A stretch of 64,000 nucleotides of DNA from Sycobia sp. Sy_11 (lineage: Eukaryota; Arthropoda; Insecta; Hymenoptera; Epichrysomallidae). The notes below the pieces were generated by a model, which made no database searches, was not told the DNA's origin, and worked only from the letters and a program-made list of their open reading frames with translations. The DNA is taken from the NCBI GenBank assembly GCA_018907035.1, contig JACCIC010000002.1, positions 5,982,001 through 6,046,000 on the forward strand. Direction: 5' to 3'. Below, one piece after another: positions 24,269-35,085 of this stretch (the stretch's first letter is position 1; every line of letters starts with the position of its first letter). A program made the position numbers and the translations under genes.

Positions 24269-24625
24269 CTTAATATATTTTATGATACACCAGGCTATCA
24301 ATTTGGACTTTTCGGCTGTTCTAGCGGTTGATAAGTATATCCTTTATTATTAGATGATGATGTAGCGCTGATTTCAGATCATCGTACATGTGTTACATCG
24401 AATTGGAATCATTATAGAGCGTGTCATAGAGTTGAGCTTTTCTTATTTTCACAATATATATCTATAACTTTTGGTGTACCAAAAAGATTAGTAAAATTTA
24501 TTAGTGAAAATCTGGAAGAAACCTTCAATGACTTAAAAGTTTAGCCACCGTCTCGGTGAAAAGATCAATTGTAAATGCACAGAGAGGAGCAAATACCCTA
24601 AAATGTATATTTTGACTTTATTGTC

Positions 24626-24631
24626 AATAAA
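24626..24631 (+). terminator. Yellow-family gene polyadenylation signal
   Basis: AATAAA lies about 360 nt after the stop, in the context gtcAATAAAgag. Confidence 0.5.
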
Positions 24632-27240
24632 GAGATTCTATCTGTTAAACAAATATATTACATTGATTATATATTCACTCGCTTGACTCTGCCCTTTTTC
24701 TTAAATATGAACTTTATACTATAACGATCAAAATTTCCTTTTTTGTGTGATTTTATACGTATGATATGTAATGTTGAATTGTTTTGAATCCGAAAATCAG
24801 AATATAAATTATATTATTAAATTAATTTATGGAAAAATTTTTAAATTAAAGCAGTTAGAATTTAAAACATCGTCAGTAAACATATTATTTATATCAAAAA
24901 AGATAAAAAAAGATAAAAATAAATTTCATTGCTTATTCGTGCCTGTTCAGAAAAAATCGTAATGTTACTAAAATAAAAAGGTAAAGGAGATTTATTTTTA
25001 ATAACATTAGAATTATTTAATGCCGAATTTCTCCACAAGTTTTATTTATTGGAATTAAAATAAAGATATTTCGAGTGCTGGACTCAGAAACAAGAAGACC
25101 ATCAGACGTGCATATATGCATATTGCATACCTCCCCTGTTACAGAAAATTTTTTTGACTTTTTGCCATGAATACATAGTTAAGAAATATAACTTATTATA
25201 ATTAAATATTATTTTTAATAATCTGGGACTGTCATGCCTGCGGATATACATCATATGACCTATGCCGACGACGGAATAGGTCGCGTGGCTGCTGTGATAG
25301 TTTTATAAATTACTGGAAATAAATCCATTGACAGACTTCTGAAATAATAGTAAATACGTAATAATAGATTCTGCAGATATCAAGCTTTATATGAATAATC
25401 TTGAAGTGAACCATGGTAAATAATTCATAATCATGTAAAACATAAATAATAATGTATTATCCATATTCAAATGAAAACAGAATACTTACACAGATAGGCT
25501 CCTACTAAATTTTGTGCATGACCTCGGTACAGCACTGGCTATAAAGCAAATTAATTGCAAAAATTTAACGTTGTGCTAACTCGTAAATTTCAAATTTGGA
25601 AATTAATAATGACATACTTTGTCATAAAGTGAAAAATTATTTTTAAACTGCTATTATAATAGACGAATAAGGGGAAACCTTAACTAATTAACAGTTAAAT
25701 GATTATATTGGGATTATACAAAATAGTATAAATAGACTTAATTCGAGTCAGGATTTTTCATACAGAATTCTTCGGCAAGTATAAATTTTTCTTATTATTC
25801 TTCTACTATGAATTTCTTTATTTAACTTTTTTAATATGATTTTGCATTCTTCCAGAACTCATATGGTTAATATATCGTTGGATTTTATATTAACTTGTAA
25901 TTCAGGATTAAATAATAAAGTAAGTATACATTAATGTACAGTATCTTTATCAGAAGTCCATGTAAAGAAAGGCGAGAACTTTGATACTCTCGATTTTTAT
26001 TATACGCTATATTGTATCGTCTCTGATCTATCCGCGAAAAAACTGGCATTTGGCAGCTTTTATAATGTTAAACATTCGTTTAAAAAAAAAAAGAATTTTT
26101 TTTATTTAAGCACTATAGAATAATCCTAGCGGAACTCTAACAATTTTTAATAAGCCAAAAATTAGTTACTAGATAATAAAAAAAAAAGAACTATCTTGTG
26201 ATTCATGTCAATAAAATTGAATAATTGATAAAAATTAGATTTAATAGTAGAAAATACGACGTTTATTTCTAAGGCAGTTTGGAATTACTAAAATAAAACA
26301 ATTAATTTTCATAAAATTGTATAATATTATTTAACATATTTAATAGATAAAAAAAATTAATTTACACAGTTATAATCCAAACAATTTGAAAGAATTACAT
26401 TTCAGGCTTTTTAGTTATCGAAAATATAATCTTTCTTCTTTTTTTGTACTTCATCGGATCGGCATCAGTTAATCTAATTTACATTCTATTGATTTAAAAA
26501 TAAAATTGTCATACACTTCGTGTAATAAGGATTTGCGCGATTTTGTCCATGACACTTTGGTTTTGAAATTATAATAATTTTTCTAGTATAATATAATTGG
26601 AATTAGAAAGTGCAATATTTTTTTTCCGACTACTGCATATGAACATTGAAAACGCCATTAAATCTATCAATAAGGAGCATACTTTGAATATTGCGCAATG
26701 CCAAACTAAATTGGATGGTAGTTCTGTCAAATTGTACATTTATAATTTCTATACAGAATAGGATTGTTGCAGAGTTGTTGCATCAAAAAATATTATGCTT
26801 TTAATTTTTATTTCTAATAGCTTGCAATTTAATGGCTGTTCATTAATAGAAACCGTTCTAAAAACTACGAGATCAAAAAAATTCTTATTCAAATCGATAA
26901 ACATGCACGTACATATAGAGATAGAATTAAATGCGCCTAGGCCTCCCACACTCCGTAGTATTTTCAAAGTGTTTTCGTATAGTTTTTAGATATTTAAGGC
27001 CTTTCTTGCTTTTTTTATAAGTGCACATACCCAAAAACTGCGGGAACGAATATTTATCAATACCATTAATATCGTTTTCAAAAATTCATGCAGCAGTACC
27101 ATTATGCTTAGGTGCATGCCTAGAAGTAATCATCGGTGTGATTTATATTAAAAGTTTTAATCAAATATATTTATGATTATTAAGTTGTTATTGTTGTTGT
27201 TTATTGTTATTTAATAATAAAATGATTATTGCAAAAATTT
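24632..27240. other. AT-rich intergenic region
   Basis: No supportable gene. A GC-richer patch at about 25230-25305 has a 25-codon frame containing YADD, too short to call as reverse transcriptase. Open frames near 24771 and 26749-26989 show no recognisable features. Confidence 0.5.
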
Positions 27241-27295
27241 TATAACACGCTAAAACTACGATTTCCTACGCCATTGCAGCGGTATTTTGTTCAAC

Positions 27296-27502
27296 ATGAA
27301 GGTAGTTGCGTATCTGTGCGTGCTGGTTCTTTTTGTTGTATGTCTCGATGCGAAATTGAATTGTGAGACAAAAAACGAAGGAGCATGTCAAACACAGCAT
27401 GACAAGACGATATGCCAAAATACATGCTCTAAGAGAGGTTGGGAATGTAAAGGTGGTTACTGTGTATGTTGCAAGAAAAATAGTACGAATTCCAGGAATT
27501 AG
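27296..27502 (+). CDS. Defensin-like CS-alpha/beta peptide (8 Cys)
   Basis: A 68-residue precursor. Residues 1 to about 19 (MKVVAYLCVLVLFVVCLDA) form a signal peptide. The mature part, about 49 residues, has eight cysteines spaced C-x6-C-x8-C-x3-C-x6-C-x4-C-x1-C-C. The CxxxC (CQNTC) and the later CxC (CVC) are the hallmark of the cysteine-stabilised alpha/beta fold of insect defensins, drosomycin-type peptides and related venom peptides. The coding part is a single exon; ATG 27296 is preceded by an acceptor-like CCATTGCAG, so a 5' UTR intron is possible. An antimicrobial role is likely from the fold; a venom role cannot be excluded. Confidence 0.8.
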   Translation: MKVVAYLCVLVLFVVCLDAKLNCETKNEGACQTQHDKTICQNTCSKRGWECKGGYCVCCKKNSTNSRN

Positions 27503-27631
27503 GTGAAAAATTGAGGAATCTTTATCCAATGAGGTGGCCCGTGTGACATCGATATTCGATTGAATTTATATTGCAACATATTGTACATTAAATTTAATGT
27601 ATACGAATTTTATGAAAAATGAAATGATAAA

Positions 27632-27637
27632 AATAAA
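27632..27637 (+). terminator. Polyadenylation signal of the defensin-like gene
   Basis: AATAAA about 130 nt after the stop codon. Confidence 0.5.
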
Positions 27638-27639
27638 AT

Positions 27640-28300
27640 ATGAATAATCAATTGATAAGAGTATCTATATATTAATTATATCTATATATTATCTATATAA
27701 TTAATGACCAATAAAACATTTATGTTTGAGTTAAATCCTGAATTACGTGCAATCCACAAATCAATCAGTGGAAATGCGCAAATATACATTTTTAGTCTTA
27801 TTAAAATTCTGGACATTGAACAATTGGAATAAATTGGACAAATTATTTGTGTAATCGATAAATGAGCATCCCTTAGCCCAAATAGCTGAACCATATATTT
27901 TGAATATCGATTGAAAATATATTATTCGGTCGATATTTTAAGATTGAATTGACAGAAATTCGAGAAATCCGAAAATTTTCTTTTAAATTTAAACTAAATA
28001 AAGCTCGAAGATACCTATGTTCTTGGATCTATTTCAAATTTTTTAAAATATATTACAACATGGATCAATGAAGAGAATTTGCTGTGAAATATTCTTCCCT
28101 GGAACATTTAAGAATTGGACTCCGAGAATTTGAACTATTAATCTGCGAGTATCAGGCTGTATAGTCGATACGACATAATACGCGCAAGACTTTCATTCAA
28201 ATAATTAAAGTCGAAATTAAATAATCAGACAATGATCCTGATTAGCAGTCGAACACGCAGAATCAAAATAATACGAGCCCGAATATGTAATATACTTACC
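27640..28300. other. AT-rich spacer
   Basis: No coding frame, RNA gene or repeat of note was seen. Confidence 0.5.
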
Positions 28301-28411
28301 CGCGAAAGAACCGCGGCCGCGTGGTAGTCAGTGTGGAAATGATGTCCCGCGCACCCACGCCAACGAACTCGGAATGCAGTAAAGGCACTAATGATTAACT
28401 ACTTTTTCGTG

Positions 28412-28419
28412 TATAAAAG
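28412..28419 (+). promoter_or_regulatory. TATA box of an unassigned promoter
   Basis: TATAAAAG lies in a GC-richer island (about 28300-28870), with an initiator-like gcagtgttc about 30 nt downstream. No coding exon follows within several hundred bases. It could drive a non-coding RNA or be the promoter of an LTR-type element. Confidence 0.45.
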
Positions 28420-28566
28420 GGCGAGTTTTCTGCCACAAAAGCAGTGTTCTCTCTGCCTTACAGCCGAAAGAAGCTCCCTAGAGCTAAGCTGATTCCAGAG
28501 CTCTAGTAATTCTGCATCCATCTGAATATCCTGAGTAGTAGAGTCGTGATCATGTTTCCGCAACGT

Positions 28567-28775
28567 TCCGTTAAAGACCATCAGGCTCTACTATCCCGAC
28601 CGTATCCTAGTGAAGCTTGATCCTAGTTGCGTGGCGCTCGATTAAAGACCAGCAGCTTCACTAAAACATCCTCTCATTTCCTGGTGAGACTTGATCCTGG
28701 TTACGCGGCCCTCCGTTAAAGATCAGCAGCCTCACCAAAAACTCCTCGTGCACCCTAGTAAGCCTCAAACGAAGT
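28567..28775. repeat. Three-unit tandem repeat, 71-74 bp period
   Basis: Units start at tccgttaaagaccatcagg (28567), tcgattaaagaccagcagc (28638) and tccgttaaagatcagcagc (28712), each followed by a ctagtgaagcttgatcc-like segment. The units diverge from one another, so the array is old or constrained. It sits just downstream of the TATA box. Confidence 0.7.
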
Positions 28776-29439
28776 CGTCATTATCGGTGCACGGGCTCTG
28801 AGGTATTTTGGTGCTTGCCAAAAGAACCTGGTGGTAAGTTGAGCGACCAGGGGCCGTGGCGGGCTAAGACATCATGTAATCATGTAACGATAATTTCGTG
28901 ATATTAAAATTAAAAATAGTATAAGCATTTAGAGAATCGAAAGAGCAAGAGAAAAGGGTTTATCCGCATTTCTAAATGTAAAATTAAATCCTCATCCTTA
29001 AACTGGAAAAAATTGGCTGCCCAACAAGACTTCTTTCGTAGAGTAATTTTATATCATACGAATGGATTATATATACGGTAGAACTTAATAGCATGGTTAA
29101 TAACACTGTATCTCAATGGGCTGTTCATACTGTTGTTGGTATATGAAAGAAATATTGTTAACGATATGAAATTATTTCAATTGCTCAATCTGTACAGATG
29201 ATATTGTCGTATATTACAAGTTCAGAGTAAAAAACAGAACAAACAGTATTATACAAAAAGCCGTTGGCATTGTAGAATAAACTTTATCAAATTTGGGACT
29301 TGTTAGTATAAGTATAACAAAGTTGACCCAAATTACTAAATATTCTTCAATTACTATATAAAACTTGATGGGAAGCTGGCCCTTTTACTCATACAATCTT
29401 ATATAAAAGTCTCATTCATCCATCATTGTCTACTGAAAC

Positions 29440-29900
29440 ATATCTAATCAAACATTGTTGAAAAACATTCAAAACACAACCATTAGGATAACGTTAAAAT
29501 ATTGACGGACGACACCATCAAATGTCTTGTTAATTGGATCTAAACTTACTACCTTAAAACAGCTTAGACAATATGTATGCAATTCTCACCTAGCTAAAAT
29601 AATATCATGTTCAATTTCATTATCTTACAACTATTAAGTTTTAAAAACTTTCTCGTATTCTTGGATTCTTCTAGTTCTTTACAAGCTTTACAAGTTTCAA
29701 AAATAAATATAAAATTAAGTAATTATATTCTAGAAATCACAGTCATATATATAAAATTTAAGCAAAAAACTTCGAACGGAAAAACAATGAAATTATTCTG
29801 GATGCCCTCTCACGTTGGAATCCGACATAATGAAGAAGCAGACCTACCAGCGAAGATAGCAACAGAATCAAACCCGATCGATATTGTAAATATATTGTAA
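29440..29900 (+). mobile_element. Non-LTR retrotransposon (LINE) remnant: RT C-terminus and RNase H
   Basis: Around 29455-29600 a broken frame gives LLKNIQNTTIRITLKY and TTPSNVLLIGSKLTTLKQLR, matching the usual IQN-x-x-(L/I)RI ... TP-x-N-x-LL ... L-x-x-LR pattern at the end of Jockey/I-type reverse transcriptases. At 29607-29900 the frame includes DSSSSLQAL and FWMPSHVGIRHNEEADLPAK, the RNase H segment (usual form W-I/M-PSHVGI-x-GNE-x-AD). Stops and the missing 5' parts show a dead fragment. Confidence 0.8.
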
Positions 29901-31521
29901 ACAACGTCGAAATCAATACTGTTTATAGAATTATTTTTTGATAAAATTTCGTTTTTTCTATCCAATAGTGCGATTTTTAGTACCTTTACTTAAGCTGACT
30001 AAATAACTAATTTGCCAAGAGAGTTAAAAACGGAGCACCGCCTACCTTGTAACATGAAACTTGTCACTCAAAAGAGAATTACTGAGGCGAAATTAGTCCT
30101 ATCTTAAATTTTTGATAAATTTTATAGTCAGAACTCATTTATGTGTTATTACAAATCGTGGGGCCTGTGGCGACCGTCCCGGTCCCGTGTACGAACGATC
30201 ATAAGAAATGGATAAAAATAATACAATATTAAATGTGATCTAATAATAATAATAATACAAATTAAAATCTATGTTTCTAGTTTCTAAGTAAAATATATGT
30301 ATTATAATTATCAAGAGAAATAATTGTTTTTGAAAAATCCTTTTTATTACTTCATTCCTTTTTTATTACATTATGTATTTCATGAAAATTTAAAGAAAAC
30401 AATAATAACAGATTTATTCTTTCTGTTAATTTGCTAAAGTAGAACACTTTAATAAATATTTTAAGTATAAACATATATTTTTTTATTAAAATACCAGTTC
30501 TCTCCATTTGAACACTGTAACATCATGCTATCATCTGGTATACTCATGGTACACTCATTCTGGACATTTTTGTTTTCATTCAGTGGCGCCCTCGTATATG
30601 TGGTAGACGTTTCTTTGCCAATATATTCGTAAATTTTGAAATTCGCGCAAGCGGCGCGCTACATAAGAAGGTTACGAGAGGTTAGAGCGTGGCGCCGCCT
30701 ACCTCATGAAGGGAGAACATAATTTATTTTTAGACTTCACGAATGCACAGGTTTGTTGGCATTCTATACAGAGATAATTATATTACGCTTACGACTCTCA
30801 CTCTCACAATGTTTCACTTTAGTTTCCATCAAAACTAATGTAAATATTTATTATTGTACGTGTTTATTAGATTGATAAATAGTTTATTTGAAAACTGAAC
30901 TAGATATTGCAGAAGCATACTTATAAAGTAAAATCAGAATATTAATGGATTAAATCATCAGCATACAATATAAAGATAACATATTAGTACAATTACTTAT
31001 TGAATGCATTTAATAGATTTATTTTAGCATATAGTGCTGGTCAGTATCCTTTGTCTCTTTATATGATTTTTTATATATTTAGATATTAAAAATGCCAATT
31101 ACTCTGAACAATGAATATTATAATTATAGGAAACGATTCAATATGGAAGAAAAAGTACGCTTTTGAAATTGGTGGTTTTAATTGACAAAAATTAATTGAA
31201 AGAAAATTTTCAATCTGGATCATCATTATATTATTAGGAAACATACTATAATTGAGTATACTGTAACTATATAAAAACTATTACTGAGATTAGAAAACAT
31301 TTTGGAAGTGACAAGGCGATTTAAACATTGGAAAATAGTAGAGAATTTTGTATATAGGCGATATACATATAAGATAGAGGGGGAAGATCAATAGTATTAA
31401 TTTATTCTTCTGTGGAGAAACATAGAATTTGTAGGTCATATTAATAGGCTTGAATATAAAAAATACTTCGACAAAATGAATTTAAAATTAATATAATAAC
31501 TTTTTTATAGATTCATTGAAA
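29901..31521. other. Region between the LINE remnant and CRIPT
   Basis: Mostly AT-rich with no gene. A GC patch near 30165-30195 (tggcgaccgtcccgg) resembles a retrovirus-type primer-binding site. The CRIPT promoter is expected here but no TATA box stands out; an acceptor-like TTTTTTATAG at 31501-31510 hints at a 5' UTR intron. Confidence 0.45.
30582..30705. promoter_or_regulatory. Pair of GGCGCC-core sites (CTCF-like candidates)
   Basis: Site 1 is agtggcgccctcgta (30582-30596). Site 2 is cgtggcgccgcctacctc (30688-30705). On the minus strand they contain AGGGCGCCAC and AGGCGGCGCCACG, close to the AGGNGGCGC core known for insect CTCF. Such GC-rich motifs stand out in this AT-rich stretch. This is motif resemblance only. 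Confidence 0.25.
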
Positions 31522-31824
31522 ATGGTTTGTGACAAGTGTGAGCAAAAACTCAGTCGAGTTATTACTCCAGATCCATGGAAAACTGGTGCTAGAAATACGG
31601 TAGAAAGTGGAGGACGCAAAGTTGGAGAAAACAAAGCTTTATCAGGAGGTAAAGCTAGATTTAATCCCTATACTGCAAAATTTGAAGCATGCAGAATATG
31701 CCGTCAAAAAGTTCATCAGGCTGGATCTCATTATTGCCAGTCTTGTGCATATAAAAAAGCTATTTGTGCTATGTGCGGTAAAAAGCTGATGAGTACGAAA
31801 AACTACAGGCAATCGGCTACATAA
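31522..31824 (+). CDS. CRIPT: CRIPT, cysteine-rich PDZ-binding protein
   Basis: 100 residues, about the usual length of CRIPT. It has the zinc-binding CxxC pairs VCDKCEQKL, ACRICRQKVHQ, YCQSCAYKK and CAMCGKK, and the near-invariant ITPDPWKTGARNT and ESGGRK. CRIPT binds PDZ domains of PSD-95 through its C-terminus, contacts tubulin, and is also found with the minor spliceosome. The usual C-terminal PDZ ligand ends T-S/T-V; here the end is NYRQSAT, so the canonical hydrophobic last residue is missing. I chose ATG 31522 because it gives the family start MVC. The coding region has no introns. Confidence 0.95.
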   Translation: MVCDKCEQKLSRVITPDPWKTGARNTVESGGRKVGENKALSGGKARFNPYTAKFEACRICRQKVHQAGSHYCQSCAYKKAICAMCGKKLMSTKNYRQSAT

Positions 31825-31841
31825 TATCATTCTTTTTGTAT

Positions 31842-31847
31842 AATAAA
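31842..31847 (+). terminator. CRIPT polyadenylation signal
   Basis: AATAAA about 18 nt after the stop codon, giving a very short 3' UTR. Confidence 0.45.
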
Positions 31848-34800
31848 TTAAGTCGAAAAGTTATCAGAATTTCAAAATACATATATAGTAAATATATAGG
31901 TTATAAAATTATAATGTTTGAATCTATAGTTGAGTTTAGAGGTTTGAGATTAACTTAAACATGACAGCTCAAATCACTGTCAAGTAGATAGCTGTCACAA
32001 AAATCTCAAAATGTGAGCCTTAACTATAAATTTGGACCTAAGAAATATTCAGTTTTTTTTTTTAAATACATTAATTTTTTTGAATTCTTAGTAATCCTAA
32101 TATCTTAATTTCTGTAGAAGAGCAATAGGAATTTTTTTCAATAACCAAATTTTAAATAATTATAGCAACGTTGGTAACATTGAATCTGTAAATTTATAAA
32201 CAAAATGTAATATAAATTTATTTTTCTATGCAGTCATCTTTTAGTGTTGTTAACGATGAAGTTTTGCATAGGTACTTTTCTTTTAAATGTATAAGAATCA
32301 TGTATTACATATAAATATTTATCAAATATATAATTTTAATAATGATAAAAGTTTTTCATATTATTAATATTTCTGAGAATATAACAGTAAAATAGTTATG
32401 CAAGTGGTTTTATAACATAAAAAAATAATTTATTAAAAATATTTTGAAATCATATTTTTGAGATTATAAATTCAATCTTATTATTTGACTTTGCCTTTTC
32501 TGCAAATTATGAATGAATGGTGAAACGAATAAAGGTAGTAGGTGAAATTGTGAAGAATCGAACGAGGTATTATATAAGTATTTCGTTATGGTAAACAATA
32601 TGATTTTATTTGCTTGATACATAAACAAGTGTCTTTCAATAGTATATAATTTTATATGTATCGGAATCAATTCTAAATTATAAAATAGTATAATATTGGC
32701 CATAACAAGTCAGGTATATTATATTTTGAATTATTAATTTTTTCATATCAGCATGCTTTTTTAATAAAAGCACTGTGATTTTTATTGAACGTTACAGAAG
32801 TACATCAAATATAAAAATATATTTGTGGCACCAACCTTTAAAAAATAACATATACACCAACAATTGAAAGGACATACACAATATGATGTGAAAAAAATAA
32901 CTTCATTTACAAAAGTATTGTTAAATGTTACAATGATTTTAGTGCTGACACATAAAGTCAACATTTTTATTTTTATTAACTATATTATTTAACAATTGAT
33001 AAATCAGTAAAATGAATCTTAAACTAATTACAAGAACTATTTTTTTTAATAAAATATTTTATTGCATTTTTCATTCAATATTACGTGATGTGTTTCAATG
33101 TAATTTTGTATTTTATATATATTTATTTTTACAGATACATCTATATAATATCTTAGTAAAATTGATAAAAATTATTCCAACAAATTACTCGCATAACAAT
33201 TAAGACTATAAATTACTTAATGAAAGAGTGGCTTGTAATAAAATGCTTATTACTTTTCATTTACAACTTTCAGACTCTGATGTATCTAAAATTATCTTCA
33301 CATTGAATTATACTATAAGCAGATGACATAGATAGCTAAGATATTTATGACTAATTGCTTATTGTCACTTTATTAATGAATTTACGATTGTTAGTCTTCT
33401 ATTATTTGTTATTACATATAACCACTTATTTCATTACGAAAAGACATAGCTCTCATTCATCCATTTATTTACTTATTTATTTATGCACATGAAAATTTTT
33501 AAAAGTTTTGCAAAATTAAAAAAAAACTCAAAAACCTCAAATACTTTACGTTATAACTTTTAAATAAAAAAAATTTCTAAAAATGTATAATAATCATTCT
33601 CATGCAGATAAACGCACTGGCCTTTATATACAAAAATTTCGCTTTCACACGTGTTGTTTATTTTATACACTTAAGTTTTTTCACACTCGTTTCCTCTCGC
33701 CTTCTTGTTTAAAAAAGGAAAAAAAAGAAGAAAAAAAAAACACATTGGCATACTTTTTCATTAGTAGAAAAGCGTTCTTATTCGAACAGTTCCTCACAAT
33801 CTATGGCACGGGTAATTAACGTACTGATCCGATTAAGCAAACTTTTGAGCAACGCTACGCCATATACTTAGTCATAATTATTATAAAATATATAGTAAAA
33901 ATAAGCGACAATGGTCTATATTATTCGCATTATGTGTATCTGGAACGTGCTGAATTACAAAATGTGCAAGCTCTATACCGTTGGAACAGAGATTCTATAC
34001 CTTTTTTCTCAATTTATATATACATTTTGCGTTGTATTATTGTTTTATAACTTATATTCTATACAATTGTTCTTAATTTTACATGATATCGCATTTTGTA
34101 TTTGTGACGCAAATTTTTGAATTATATAATACGAAAATTAATATACCAGCTATCTCCGCGTTTCATATACACCCGTAATGTATCAAAAAATTACGAATGC
34201 ATTTATCCACAGCTGTACAATTTAGCTCATGGCGCAGTTTTTGAATCCTACGAAAAAAATTTTAAAAATCTTGTTATGTTTCATTTTCAAACACAAGAAT
34301 TCGCACATCTATGTAAAGGGATATCAATGTAACTTTTTACCGATCGAGTAAAAAGTTCTACGTCTAAAATATATTATAAATTTTTTTTAATATTGAAGCA
34401 TTTTCATTTTTAATTAACAATTGCCTTTTAAACGAATTTTCTATATCAGTGCAAAGTTTTAACCAAATTAATTAATCCTTGTAAAAATGAAAACGTTTCA
34501 AAAATGGACTATTTCGAATGAAAGTAGACCATGCTCGAAATCTTTTCAATTTGATACTATTTAATTAATTTCCTTGAATCATTACACGAATCTAGAATAG
34601 TCATCAATCCAAAAATGTTTATAAATTAAACATTTTATTATAAGATAATATATTTACGAATAGTAAATTTGAAACAGAACTCTTTGGACTCGATCTGTAA
34701 AATTTGACTTTGAGATCATCCCCATAAATGGACAGCAATTTTAGAATATCATATTATCGCAATTTACACGGCGAATGTAAAACTAAAATATTGCAGATTT

Positions 34801-35085
34801 TTACTCGTATAGAAGCTCATTACTTCTTTTACAAGTCATGGAAGTTATATCTAAATGAATGCCATCTAATCGTCTTTGTTCTAAGCGTTTTACTGTATAA
34901 ATCCGAAAATATTATTTTGTATTGACAATCATTGTTCGTTAAAGCAATCTTCGTGCTTTTTTTGTCATTTCAGAATCGTTATACTATATATCATTCGAGG
35001 ACGGCAGAACCACAATACTTGACGCTGACTGTGACGAAATCGCTTCACTCAGTGACACGAGGCTTAGGATAAGCGCACTTGCGCT
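31848..35085. other. AT-rich non-coding region, partly 3' UTR of the PDZ gene
   Basis: No credible gene. The PDZ gene ends at 35086 on the minus strand, so its 3' UTR must extend leftward into this region. The part from 33.5 to 35.0 kb is less repetitive and is the likeliest UTR. No single polyadenylation site can be chosen by eye. Confidence 0.4.

Noticed and set aside
25235..25312. Short frame containing YADD
   Set aside because: YADD alone in 25 codons is not enough for a reverse transcriptase call; no flanking RT motifs.
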